Shown: piece by piece, positions 1 to 5,413 of the stretch
Layout of the letters: every line of letters starts with the position of its first letter
How positions within the stretch are numbered: the stretch's first letter is position 1
From: an uncultured Agathobaculum sp.
Lineage (GTDB): Bacteria > Bacillota > Clostridia > Oscillospirales > Butyricicoccaceae
Assembly: GCA_944380945.1 (NCBI GenBank)
Contig: CALWJG010000117.1
Location: 1 to 5,480 of the forward strand
Direction: 5' to 3'
Length of the DNA: 5,480 nucleotides
The notes under the pieces: model-generated
Database searches by the model: none
What the model saw: the letters and a program-made list of their open reading frames with translations, nothing else
What the model was told of the DNA's origin: nothing
Position numbers and translations under genes: made by a program

Positions 1-2
1 TA

Positions 3-11
3 TGCTATAAT
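3..11 (+). promoter_or_regulatory. Extended -10 promoter element for nth
   Basis: The sequence TGCTATAAT matches an extended -10 box (TGn followed by the perfect hexamer TATAAT at 6-11). Transcription would begin near position 18, giving a leader of about 30 nt before the nth start codon. Any -35 box lies outside the window, so only half of the promoter is visible. A GGAGG ribosome binding site at 33-37 sits 10 nt before the ATG at 48. Confidence 0.6.
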
Positions 12-47
12 AAAAAAACCGAATATTCTGCCGGAGGTCGTTGCCTG

Positions 48-683
48 ATGACGAAAAAAGAACGTGCCGCCGCCGTGACCGCGCTGCTCAAGGAGGTCTA
101 TCCGGACGCGGTGTGCGCGCTGCATTATACCCATGATTACGAGCTGCTGTTCGCCACGCGCCTGTCCGCCCAGTGCACGGATGCCCGCGTCAACATCGTG
201 ACCGAAACGCTGTTCCGGCAGTTCCCCACGCTCGAGAGCTTTGCCGCCGCGCCCGAGGAGGAGATCGCCGAGGCGATCAAGTCCTGCGGCCTGTTCCGCA
301 CCAAGGCGCGCGACCTCAAGGCGTGCGCGGTCATGCTGCTCGAGCAGTTTGACGGTAAGGTGCCGGACAATATGACGGACCTGCTCAAGCTCCCCGGCGT
401 CGGCCGCAAGACCGCCAACCTCATTCTGGGCGACATTTACCACCAGCCCGCCATCGTGACCGATACGCACTGCATCCGCCTGTCTAACCGGCTGGGCTTT
501 GTCAAAAACGAAAAGGACCCGGTCAAGGTCGAAAAGGCGCTGCGCGCGCTGATCGACCCGGCCGAATCCTCGGACTTCTGCCACCGGCTGGTGCTCTTCG
601 GCCGCGAATACTGCACCGCGCGCAGCCCCAAATGCGCCGCCTGCCCGCTCGGCGCGGTGTGCCCGTCGCACCCGATCGGATAG
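48..683 (+). CDS. nth: Endonuclease III (DNA glycosylase/AP lyase)
   Basis: This 211-residue protein is a base-excision repair enzyme that removes oxidised pyrimidines and cleaves the abasic site by beta-elimination. The helix-hairpin-helix motif LPGVGRKTAN (about residues 115-124) contains the expected catalytic lysine, Lys121. The following segment IVTDTHCIRLSNRLG contains the expected catalytic aspartate, Asp139. Near the C-terminus, Cys189, Cys196, Cys199 and Cys205 form the C-x6-C-x2-C-x5-C pattern that binds the [4Fe-4S] cluster in this family. The length equals that of E. coli Nth (211 residues), so the gene looks intact. The ATG at 48 has a GGAGG 10 nt upstream and an extended -10 box further up, so it appears to be transcribed from its own promoter. 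The gene ends 17 bp before a terminator shared with the convergent fumarase-type gene. I see nothing abnormal. Confidence 0.96.
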   Translation: MTKKERAAAVTALLKEVYPDAVCALHYTHDYELLFATRLSAQCTDARVNIVTETLFRQFPTLESFAAAPEEEIAEAIKSCGLFRTKARDLKACAVMLLEQFDGKVPDNMTDLLKLPGVGRKTANLILGDIYHQPAIVTDTHCIRLSNRLGFVKNEKDPVKVEKALRALIDPAESSDFCHRLVLFGREYCTARSPKCAACPLGAVCPSHPIG

Positions 684-700
684 CCCCTACATCAGCAAAA

Positions 701-740
701 CGCCCCGAACGGTTTGGACCCGTCCGGGGCGTCTTTGTTT
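701..740. terminator. Bidirectional intrinsic terminator between nth and the fumarase-type gene
   Basis: A 12-bp stem with one internal mismatch pairs 701-712 with 720-731 around a 7-nt loop (713-719). On the + strand it is followed by TCTTTGTTT, which would end nth transcripts. On the - strand it is followed by TTTTGCTGATG, a shorter U-run that could end the leftward operon. It fills the only gap between the two convergent genes. Confidence 0.85.
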
Positions 741-756
741 CATGCAGCGGGCAGGC

Positions 757-1599
757 TCAGATGACGCCCTCCGCGTGGCGCGTGACGTGGCACGAGATGT
801 TGACCACGCACGGCAGGCCGGCGATGTGCGTGCCGAACGGCTCGATCGCGCAGGAGAGCGCGGTCACCGTGCCGCCCAGGCCCTGCGGGCCCACGCCCGA
901 GGCGTTGACCTTGTCGAGGATCGCCTGCTCCATCTCCGCGTACAGCGGGTCGGCGTTGTGCTCGCCCACCGGGCGCAGCAGCGCGCGCTTGGCGAGGAAG
1001 GCGGCCTTGTCGCTCGTGCCGCCCAGACCCACGCCGATCACGATCGGCGGGCAGGGGTTGGAGCCCGCGCGGATGCACGCGTCCGCGATGAAATCCACGA
1101 TCTGCTCCTTGGTCGCCGCGGGGGTGAACATCTTCATCGCGCTCATATTCTCCGAGCCGAAGCCCTTGGGCGCGACCGTGATCTTGATCTGATCCCCCGG
1201 CACGATCGAGGTGTAGAGCACGCAGGGCGTGTTGTCGTTGGTATTCTCGCGGCGCAGCGGATCGCCCACCACGGACAGGCGCAGGTAGCCGTCGACATAG
1301 CCGCGGCGCACGCCCTCGGTCACCGCGTCCTCGAACGCGCCGCCCACAAGATGCACCTCCTGCCCCACCTCGGCGAACACGATCGCCATGCCGGTGTCCT
1401 GACAGATCGGCACGTCATTCTGCCGCGCGAGGTCGCAGTTGGCGATCATCTCGCCGAAGATCTCGCGGCCGAGCGGCGACTGTTCGGCCTGCTGTCCGTC
1501 CACGAACGCCTGCCGCAGGTCGGCGGGCAGGTAATAGTTGGCGTCCATGCACAGCTGCCGCACGAGTTTTGTCACTTCCGAAACGTCGATCGTTCTCAT
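757..1599 (-). CDS. Class I fumarate hydratase / tartrate dehydratase-type Fe-S hydro-lyase, alpha subunit
   Basis: This 280-residue protein has the length of the alpha (N-terminal) subunit of two-subunit class I Fe-S hydro-lyases, such as fumarase (fumarate + water to malate) and L-tartrate dehydratase (TtdA). Visible family motifs are PICQDTGM (Cys66), AGSNPCPP (Cys183), GVGLGGTSDKAA (about residues 189-200) and ISCHVTRH (Cys270). Cys66, Cys183 and Cys270 are the likely ligands of the labile [4Fe-4S] cluster, with spacing close to that of E. coli FumA. The ATG at 1599 is supported by AGGAGG at 1605-1610, 5 nt upstream, and overlaps the stop of the preceding amidohydrolase gene as ATGA, which suggests translational coupling. 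The beta subunit gene (about 185 residues), normally the next gene, is absent: a terminator and convergent nth follow. Alone it would not be expected to form a complete enzyme. Substrate cannot be told from sequence. Confidence 0.9.
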   Translation of the reverse strand: MRTIDVSEVTKLVRQLCMDANYYLPADLRQAFVDGQQAEQSPLGREIFGEMIANCDLARQNDVPICQDTGMAIVFAEVGQEVHLVGGAFEDAVTEGVRRGYVDGYLRLSVVGDPLRRENTNDNTPCVLYTSIVPGDQIKITVAPKGFGSENMSAMKMFTPAATKEQIVDFIADACIRAGSNPCPPIVIGVGLGGTSDKAAFLAKRALLRPVGEHNADPLYAEMEQAILDKVNASGVGPQGLGGTVTALSCAIEPFGTHIAGLPCVVNISCHVTRHAEGVI

Positions 1600-2768
1600 G
1601 TTGTCCTCCTGTATTCCAGTGCGCCGCTGATGAAAACGGCCTGCACATGATTTCTGATGTCCAGCGGGTCGCCGCTCCACAGCACGCAGTCCGCGTCCAT
1701 GCCCGCCTTCAGGCTGCCGATGCGGTCCTGCATGCCCGCGATCCGCGCAGGGACCGCGGTCACCGCGCGCAGTGCGTCGGCCGGCTCCATTCCGGCGCGC
1801 ACGGCCAGCATGAGCGCCATGGGCAGCAGCCGCAGCGGGGTCTCGGGATGATCGACCGTGATCGCGGTCGGGATGCCCGCGCGGCACAGGATGCCCGGCG
1901 CCTCATCGGTCAGATGCCGCAGCTCGGGCTTGGACCGGTCGGTCATGAACGGGCCGCACACGACCGGCACCTGCTCCTCCGCCAGCAGGTCGGCGACCAG
2001 ATGCGCCTCCGTGCCGTGGATGATGACCGGCCGCAGGCCGAACTCCTTTGCGATGCGCAGCGCGGTGAAGATGTCGTCCGCGCGGTGCGCGTGGAAATGC
2101 GCCTCCGCCTTGCCCCAGAGCAGGGGCAGCAGCGCTTCGAGCTTGCTGTCGTAATCCGGATCGTCCTGATCCGGGTCGTCCTCCGCACGCGCCTTGCGCG
2201 AAAAATACTCCTTGGCCTTGTACAGCTGCTCGCGGATGAGCGCCGCGGTCGCCATGCGGGTGACCGGCGCCTCGTCCTTATCGTGATAGACCGACTTGGG
2301 GTTCTCGCCCAGCGCGAACTTGACCGCCAGCGGCGCTTTGAGGATCATATCGTCCACCCGCCGGCCGGCCGTCTTGATCAGCGCGATCTGCCCGCCGATC
2401 GGGTTGGCGCTGCCCGGGCTGACCGCCGCCGCCGTCACGCCCGCCTCGCGCGCCTCGCGGAAGCTGCGGTCCATCGGGTTGACGCCGTCGATCGCGCGCA
2501 GCTGCGGCGTGACCGGGTCGGTGTCCTCGTTGCCGTCCGCGCCCTCGAAGCCCAGCCCGTCCTCATACAGGCCGAGGTGGGAGTGGATGTCGATCAGGCC
2601 GGGGGTGAGCACGCCGCCCTGCCCGTCCAGCACGTCCGCGCAGGCGGGCGGCTCGCCCTCGCCCATGCGGGCGATCCTGCTATCCTCCAGCAGCACCCAG
2701 CCGGCAAAGCGGGTGTCCGCCTCGTCCATGGTCCACACCTGCACGTTTTGGATCAGTGTTTGTTTCAT
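1596..2768 (-). CDS. Amidohydrolase-superfamily protein (imidazolonepropionase-like)
   Basis: This 390-residue protein has the layout of metal-dependent amidohydrolases: an N-terminal beta-sandwich strand region, a TIM-barrel, and a return to the sandwich at the C-terminus. The metal motif GLIDIHSHLG gives His62 and His64. Further candidate ligands are the HFHAH cluster (His224, 226, 228), HGTEAH (His251, His256) and Asp306 in ITVDHPET. The segment VSPGSANPIGGQ (about residues 116-127) and the C-terminal GSLKAGMDADCVLWSGDPLD are typical of the COG1228-like branch. An acidic stretch at about residues 196-207 (EDDPDQDDPDYD) lies mid-barrel. No signal peptide is seen, so it is probably cytoplasmic. 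The ATG at 2768 has AAGAGG six nt upstream. It is first in a two-gene operon and overlaps the fumarase-type gene by 4 bp. Family assignment is firm; substrate is unknown (a cyclic amide or amidine ring is typical). Confidence 0.88.
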   Translation of the reverse strand: MKQTLIQNVQVWTMDEADTRFAGWVLLEDSRIARMGEGEPPACADVLDGQGGVLTPGLIDIHSHLGLYEDGLGFEGADGNEDTDPVTPQLRAIDGVNPMDRSFREAREAGVTAAAVSPGSANPIGGQIALIKTAGRRVDDMILKAPLAVKFALGENPKSVYHDKDEAPVTRMATAALIREQLYKAKEYFSRKARAEDDPDQDDPDYDSKLEALLPLLWGKAEAHFHAHRADDIFTALRIAKEFGLRPVIIHGTEAHLVADLLAEEQVPVVCGPFMTDRSKPELRHLTDEAPGILCRAGIPTAITVDHPETPLRLLPMALMLAVRAGMEPADALRAVTAVPARIAGMQDRIGSLKAGMDADCVLWSGDPLDIRNHVQAVFISGALEYRRTT

Positions 2769-2792
2769 GCAAAACCTCTTGAAAATAGATGC

Positions 2793-2821
2793 TTGACAAA
2801 TTTGGTAATTTATGGTATATT
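2793..2821 (+). promoter_or_regulatory. Strong sigma-A promoter driving a candidate small RNA
   Basis: A perfect -35 hexamer TTGACA (2793-2798), a 17-bp spacer (2799-2815) and a -10 TATATT (2816-2821) point rightward. Transcription should start around 2826-2829. No open reading frame with a ribosome binding site follows. Instead a hairpin and an intrinsic terminator lie within the next 90 nt. The promoter is divergent to the amidohydrolase gene. Confidence 0.82.
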
Positions 2822-2825
2822 AAAC

Positions 2826-2917
2826 ATGGCAGTTGAGAGACTGCCATGCACCGTTCATATCTTTATCCCCACAATCCTACTTTTTGCGCTCTTTCGGCTG
2901 AAAGGGCGCGTTTTTTT
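2826..2917 (+). ncRNA. Candidate small RNA of about 90 nt, unassigned
   Basis: I infer a free-standing small RNA from three aligned signals: a near-consensus promoter just upstream, a perfect 8-bp inverted repeat at the predicted 5' end (CATGGCAG 2825-2832 and CTGCCATG 2841-2848, loop TTGAGAGA), and an intrinsic terminator at 2886-2917. Between the two hairpins is about 37 nt of mostly unpaired, pyrimidine-rich sequence including TTATCCCCACAATCCTAC, a possible target-pairing region. No ribosome binding site precedes the ATG at 2826, and the open frame from it runs straight through the terminator, so a peptide is unlikely. I checked by eye for SRP RNA, 6S RNA, tmRNA and preQ1/fluoride riboswitch hallmarks and saw none. 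It lies between the yabR terminator and the amidohydrolase gene. The class is unknown; the existence of a transcript is inferred. Confidence 0.65.
2886..2917 (+). terminator. Intrinsic terminator of the candidate small RNA
   Basis: A 10-bp stem pairs GCGCTCTTTC (2886-2895) with GAAAGGGCGC (2900-2909), including one T-G pair, around a 4-nt loop GGCT. It is followed by G and seven consecutive T residues (2911-2917) on the + strand. On the - strand the hairpin is followed by AAAAAGTAGG, so it acts rightward only. Confidence 0.88.
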
Positions 2918-2969
2918 GCGTTTTACTGCAAAGCGCATCGTCTCTGCCCCGCCCTGCCCGCATAAAAAC

Positions 2970-2998
2970 AAAACCGAGGTCGCCCTCGGTTTTTGTGT
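2970..2998. terminator. Terminator downstream of yabR (possibly bidirectional)
   Basis: A 10-bp perfect stem pairs AAAACCGAGG (2970-2979) with CCTCGGTTTT (2984-2993) around a 4-nt loop. On the - strand the stem ends in TTTTGTTTTTATG, placed immediately after the yabR stop codon at 2999, so it terminates the yabP-yabQ-divIC-yabR transcript. On the + strand it ends in TTTTTGTGTT and could act as a back-up for the small RNA. Confidence 0.85.
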
Positions 2999-3457
2999 TC
3001 AGCGGCGGCGGCGCGAACCGTTCTTGCGGTCCGCCGCATGGCGCACATCGGCCTGACGGCTTTCGCTGTCCGACATGAACGCCTTCAGCTTATCCTCAAA
3101 GCTCATGGTAGCCGGATCCCGGGGCGCCTGCGGCGCGCGGGCGCGCGGCGCGGCGGAACGCTGCTGGAAGCGCGGCTGGCGCGGCCCGCTGCCGCCCATG
3201 GCGCGCTCCTGGCGCGGCTCACGCGGCTGCGCCTTTTTGATGGACAGGTTGATCCTGCCCGTCTGGTCGATATTGATGACCTTGACCTTGACCTCCTGCC
3301 CCTCCTGCAGGAAATCCTTGATGTCGTTGACAAAGGTCGCTGCTACCTCCGAGATATGCACCATGCCCGACTTTCCCTCGGGCAGGGCGACGAATGCGCC
3401 GAACTTGGTGATACCTGTCACTTTGCCTTCTACGATCGATCCGACTGCCAAATCCAT
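2999..3457 (-). CDS. yabR: S1-domain RNA-binding protein, YabR / general stress protein 13 type
   Basis: This 152-residue protein carries one S1 (OB-fold) RNA-binding domain at about residues 5-75, with the motifs GKVTGITKFGAFV, GMVHISEV and GRINLSIKKA. A low-complexity tail rich in Arg, Pro, Gln and Ala follows, then a short helix-like segment MSFEDKLKAFMSDS (about 118-131) and a basic end (SRRRR). This layout matches B. subtilis YabR, which also lies directly after divIC. A cytoplasmic role in binding RNA or ribosomes is likely; the exact function is not established here. The ATG at 3457 is the only sensible start because the S1 domain begins right after it, but the nearest GGAGG (3472-3476) is 14 nt away, longer than usual. 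The divIC stop lies 35 bp upstream, and a terminator follows the yabR stop, making it the last gene of the cluster. Confidence 0.9.
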   Translation of the reverse strand: MDLAVGSIVEGKVTGITKFGAFVALPEGKSGMVHISEVAATFVNDIKDFLQEGQEVKVKVINIDQTGRINLSIKKAQPREPRQERAMGGSGPRQPRFQQRSAAPRARAPQAPRDPATMSFEDKLKAFMSDSESRQADVRHAADRKNGSRRRR

Positions 3458-3492
3458 ATAAGTCTTTTTTGCCTCCGTTATTCTTTTCCCTT

Positions 3493-3774
3493 TTACCGGC
3501 TGGACGTGTCGACAAACACGCGCTCCCCCGGCTCCGCATAGCTCAGCTCGCTGCGCGCCAGCTCGCTGATGTCCTCCTCGGAGACGCCACGCTGCATCTC
3601 CTCCTGCAGGGCTGCGTTCGCTTCCTCATACTCCTGCACGCGCAGGGAGAGCGAATCGAGCTCCTCCTGTTTGTCCGCGATCTGGGTGCGCAGGCTGATG
3701 ATGGTAACTGCTGCATAGAGCAGGAACGCCAGCATCAGCAGCTTGACGATCACCGGCATCTTCCGCTTGGACAA
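3493..3774 (-). CDS. divIC: Septum formation initiator DivIC/FtsB family protein
   Basis: This small single-pass membrane protein of 93 residues is placed in the cell-division complex with FtsL and DivIB/FtsQ. A short basic N-terminus (SKRKMP) precedes one hydrophobic transmembrane segment at about residues 8-26, then a coiled-coil region of heptad-like Leu/Val repeats at about 28-62, then a C-terminal segment ELARSELSYAEPGERVFVD that is typical of the family. I choose the TTG at 3774 because AGGTGG lies 7 nt upstream. A GTG at 3792 in the same frame would add six residues but lacks a good ribosome binding site. It sits between yabQ (48 bp upstream) and yabR (35 bp downstream), the same order as in B. 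subtilis. A TATAAA at 3827-3832 on this strand could be part of an internal promoter, but no -35 is evident. Confidence 0.88.
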   Translation of the reverse strand: MSKRKMPVIVKLLMLAFLLYAAVTIISLRTQIADKQEELDSLSLRVQEYEEANAALQEEMQRGVSEEDISELARSELSYAEPGERVFVDTSSR

Positions 3775-3822
3775 TCTCAAACCACCTCGCACTGTGCTGC
3801 CCGCACCGGACTGATACGGGTT

Positions 3823-4287
3823 TTATTTTATACCTTTCCTGCGAAAAAGGGAAGAGGATTTTCCAAACTTTTTTGTCAAAAAAATAATTTTTTCCGTCAG
3901 TCCCGCACGGTGCAAAGCGTTTTGCACCCCCTGCGCGGCAGCTGCCGCCGCGCGGAGCGCCCGCGCCGCCGCCGACAGCACCGCAGCAAATACGGCCAGC
4001 ACCGCCCCGCTCAGCGCGGCAAAATACAGCCCCGCGCCGCAAAAAGCCCCGGCCAGCACGAAAAATCGCGCCTGTCCCGGCGCAAAAACCAGCCCGAAGC
4101 GGAAGACCGCCGCCGACAGCACGAGCCAGAACACCGCGTCCAGCACGGCGGTCATCGCGCGGCCGCAGCCGGTCTGCCGCCGCAGCGCGCGCAGCGCGTC
4201 GTACAGCAGCCCCGCGCCCGCGCCGAGCAGCAGGCTCTGCAGCAGCAGGCGCAGCTGCTCCTGATTGCTGAACAGATACAGATGCAT
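3823..4287 (-). CDS. yabQ: Sporulation membrane protein YabQ
   Basis: This is a hydrophobic protein of 154 residues with about three membrane segments (roughly residues 11-29, 47-69 and 73-105). The pattern GAGAGLLYDALRALRR at about 22-37, then LDAVFWLVLSAAVFRF and YFAALSG, matches the YabQ family. In B. subtilis yabQ is needed for spore cortex formation and is expressed in the mother cell. The region at 106-121 is a run of Ala and Arg, and the C-terminus is Lys-rich and encoded by A/T-homopolymer-rich DNA (about 3850-3895) unlike the rest. I prefer the ATG at 4287, with GGTGA 5 nt upstream. A GTG at 4296 overlapping the yabP stop (GTGA) would add three residues and is possible. It lies just downstream of yabP and is probably co-transcribed with it. 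Confidence 0.88.
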   Translation of the reverse strand: MHLYLFSNQEQLRLLLQSLLLGAGAGLLYDALRALRRQTGCGRAMTAVLDAVFWLVLSAAVFRFGLVFAPGQARFFVLAGAFCGAGLYFAALSGAVLAVFAAVLSAAARALRAAAAAAQGVQNALHRAGLTEKIIFLTKKFGKSSSLFRRKGIK

Positions 4288-4292
4288 GCCGC

Positions 4293-4577
4293 TCACCCGC
4301 CGAACAGCCGGCTGAACAGCCCGCCGCGCGGCTGCACGCTGTCGTCATACTCGATCAGGCCGATCTCGCCCGCGACGACCAGCTCGCCCGACTCCAGCTG
4401 CAGCCGCTCCACATGCAGCCCCTCCCCGCGCACGGCCAGCATGCCGCGCACGGTCTCGAGCAGCACCTGCTGCTCGTCAAAGCTCTGCACATCCACCACG
4501 CCCGAGACGTTCAGCCGCTCGCGGCCCTCCAGAATGACCGTATGCGGCATCTCCTTGCTGTATTCTCCGGCTGCCAT
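4293..4577 (-). CDS. yabP: Sporulation protein YabP
   Basis: This 94-residue soluble protein of the YabP/YqfC family is close in length to B. subtilis YabP (about 100 residues). Family features are the N-terminal HTVILEGRERLNVSGVVDVQSFDEQQVLLET (written here in two parts: HTVILEGRERLNVSG at about 12-26 and VVDVQSFDEQQVLLET after it), then GMLAVRGEGLHVERLQLESGELVVAGEI and a C-terminal Gly/Phe-rich LFSRLFGG. In B. subtilis it is co-expressed with yabQ in the mother cell during sporulation. I chose the ATG at 4577 because GGAGGGG (4584-4590) lies 6 nt upstream; an in-frame GTG at 4595 would place that ribosome binding site inside the gene. The stop is 5 bp before the yabQ ATG. The sequence directly upstream is not yabO, as would be expected, but one arm of an inverted-repeat element that contains a sigma-E-like promoter. 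Confidence 0.9.
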   Translation of the reverse strand: MAAGEYSKEMPHTVILEGRERLNVSGVVDVQSFDEQQVLLETVRGMLAVRGEGLHVERLQLESGELVVAGEIGLIEYDDSVQPRGGLFSRLFGG

Positions 4578-4596
4578 GCCAGTCCCCTCCTTCACA

Positions 4597-4671
4597 ATGC
4601 GTCGCCTGCACTACCCTATGCCGCCCCGCGCGCGGATATGCCGCGCCGCCCTTTTAAGATGCGTAGTGATT
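4597..4671 (+). repeat. Left arm of the inverted repeat
   Basis: The outer part begins ATGCGTCGCCTGC (4597-4609) and the inner part ends with AAGATGCGTAGTGATT (4656-4671). Both recur in inverted form in the right arm. Between them are about 39 G+C-rich bases, against about 30 in the right arm, so the arms differ in length. The outer end lies only about 20 bp from the yabP start codon. Confidence 0.6.
4613..4641 (-). promoter_or_regulatory. Possible sigma-E-type promoter for yabP-yabQ
   Basis: On the - strand GCATATC (4641-4635) and CATAGGGT (4620-4613) are separated by 14 bp. The known mother-cell sigma-E pattern is close to (G/T)(A/C)ATATT, 14-15 bp, CATACAnT, so the -35 differs at one base and the -10 keeps CATA and the final T. 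The site would start transcription near 4606, about 30 nt before the yabP ATG. B. subtilis yabP is known to be expressed during sporulation, which fits. The surrounding sequence is very G+C rich, so the match is not trivially due to A+T content. Confidence 0.5.
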
Positions 4672-4706
4672 TCAGGGGAAATTGAAATCCATTGGTGAAT
4701 ATAGAT

Positions 4707-4742
4707 AAAAAGGGTATGCCCTCCAGATGGGGCATACCCTTT
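4707..4742 (-). terminator. Intrinsic terminator of the element's cargo gene
   Basis: A perfect 13-bp stem pairs AAAGGGTATGCCC (4709-4721) with GGGCATACCCTTT (4730-4742) around an 8-nt loop. On the - strand the stem ends in a T-run continuing as TTTTTATCTAT, 25 bp after the cargo gene's stop codon. On the + strand it is followed by CGCGCGC, with little U-run, so it acts mainly leftward. Confidence 0.88.
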
Positions 4743-4767
4743 CGCGCGCTGTTTGGTTGTGAGGAAG

Positions 4768-5280
4768 TCAGGCTTCCCACTCGGCCTTGTGGGCCTCCCA
4801 CCACGCTGGGAACGCCGGGTCTTTCGGGGAGAGGGTGGGTTTGATGGACATATTCAAAGTCGTTCCGTTCCATTTCGCAATCAGCGGAGAGAAGATTGTC
4901 AAAGCGTCCGAAGAACCCAGATACAACAGCTGCATTAAAGACGCCCGTTCTCTGGCCCAGACACTTCCTTGATAATTCTTTGCCATATCTTCCAAGGTTA
5001 AGATATGCTGCCCCTCATGAATGGGCTTTAATTGCCCTACAAGATATTGAATGTTTCTTTGATTGGCTTGGAGGCGGCTTGTCACAAACCGCAATCCGTC
5101 ATCCTCCTTTTCCCAGCCCAAAGAACTGAAATACAGAGAACTCGCTGTTGTTTCCGCCATACCGTCCTCTGCCAAGCACCGATTGAAGATGGCCTGAACA
5201 TTGGCCTCGTTCAGCTCCTGCGGCTTAAATTGATTGCTCAATTCCTCCAAAGCCTTTGTAATATTTGTAGTCCGCCCCAC
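4768..5280 (-). CDS. Hypothetical protein, cargo of the inverted-repeat element
   Basis: I do not recognise this 170-residue protein. It is soluble and mostly helical in appearance, with no signal peptide or membrane segment. Visible segments are TTNITKALEEL near the N-terminus, LYFSSLGWEKEDDG (about 49-62), RLQANQRNIQYLVGQLKPIHEG (in two parts, about 69-78 and 79-90), a helical ERASLMQLLYLGSSDAL, and a Trp-rich end (PAFPAWWEAHKAEWEA). I chose the GTG at 5280 because AGGGGG (5289-5294) lies 8 nt upstream and a good promoter lies at 5335-5363. The frame stays open back to about 5415, but that part precedes the promoter. Codon use is far richer in A/T third positions than in nth or the fumarase-type gene, which suggests acquired DNA. 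It has its own promoter and terminator. It shows no transposase, toxin or nuclease motif that I can name. Confidence 0.7.
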   Translation of the reverse strand: MGRTTNITKALEELSNQFKPQELNEANVQAIFNRCLAEDGMAETTASSLYFSSLGWEKEDDGLRFVTSRLQANQRNIQYLVGQLKPIHEGQHILTLEDMAKNYQGSVWARERASLMQLLYLGSSDALTIFSPLIAKWNGTTLNMSIKPTLSPKDPAFPAWWEAHKAEWEA

Positions 5281-5294
5281 AGCGCAAGCCCCCT

Positions 5295-5311
5295 GCCGCG
5301 CCTTCCGCGGC
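5295..5311 (-). promoter_or_regulatory. Leader hairpin before the cargo gene
   Basis: GCCGCG (5295-5300) and CGCGGC (5306-5311) can pair around a 5-nt loop in the transcript leader. The hairpin ends immediately before the AGGGGG ribosome binding site (5294-5289). It may affect translation or leader stability; no known riboswitch fold is evident. Confidence 0.35.
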
Positions 5312-5334
5312 GCCAAATTTTTGTTGTTTTTCTT

Positions 5335-5363
5335 ATCATACAATACCGGCCTGCCCTTTGCAA
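5335..5363 (-). promoter_or_regulatory. Sigma-A promoter of the cargo gene
   Basis: On the - strand TTGCAA (5363-5358), a 17-bp spacer and TATGAT (5340-5335) form a good housekeeping promoter. Transcription should start near 5328, leaving a leader of about 48 nt before the GTG start. The position of this promoter is the main reason to shorten the long open frame. Confidence 0.72.
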
Positions 5364-5369
5364 GGCCGG
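5346..5369. repeat. Palindrome overlapping the cargo-gene promoter
   Basis: CCGGCCT (5346-5352) and AGGCCGG (5363-5369) form a perfect 7-bp inverted repeat with a 10-bp centre. It covers the -35 box and much of the spacer, which is where a repressor operator would be expected. It could equally be a structural feature of the element end; no regulator is encoded in the window. Confidence 0.4.
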
Positions 5370-5413
5370 CGGCGGAGATTTTCCCGGTTTCGGCAAACCG
5401 ACGGAGTTTAGGC

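Noticed and set aside
742..1650. Long + strand open frame opposite the fumarase-type gene
   Set aside because: The product is dominated by Arg, Ala, His and Asp with no family motif, typical of an antisense shadow of a G+C-rich gene; the - strand frame has clear family motifs.
2826..3056. Open frame starting with ATG at the small RNA start (MAVERLPCTV...)
   Set aside because: There is no ribosome binding site, the ATG would be at the extreme 5' end of the transcript, and the frame runs through a strong intrinsic terminator and into the antisense of yabR.
1569..3056. Long + strand open frame opposite the amidohydrolase gene
   Set aside because: Low-complexity Arg/Asp/Ala-rich translation with no start signals; it is the antisense shadow of a well-supported gene.
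3827..3832. TATAAA on the - strand upstream of divIC
   Set aside because: No recognisable -35 is present 16-18 bp upstream, so a separate divIC promoter cannot be supported.
3850..3895. A/T homopolymer runs at the 3' end of yabQ, including a TTGACA on the - strand
   Set aside because: No -10 lies at the correct distance from that TTGACA, and the frame reads through without needing a frameshift, so I do not call a promoter or programmed slippage.
4578..4595. GTG start adding six residues to YabP
   Set aside because: It would place the strong GGAGGGG within the coding region; the ATG at 4577 is ideally spaced from it.
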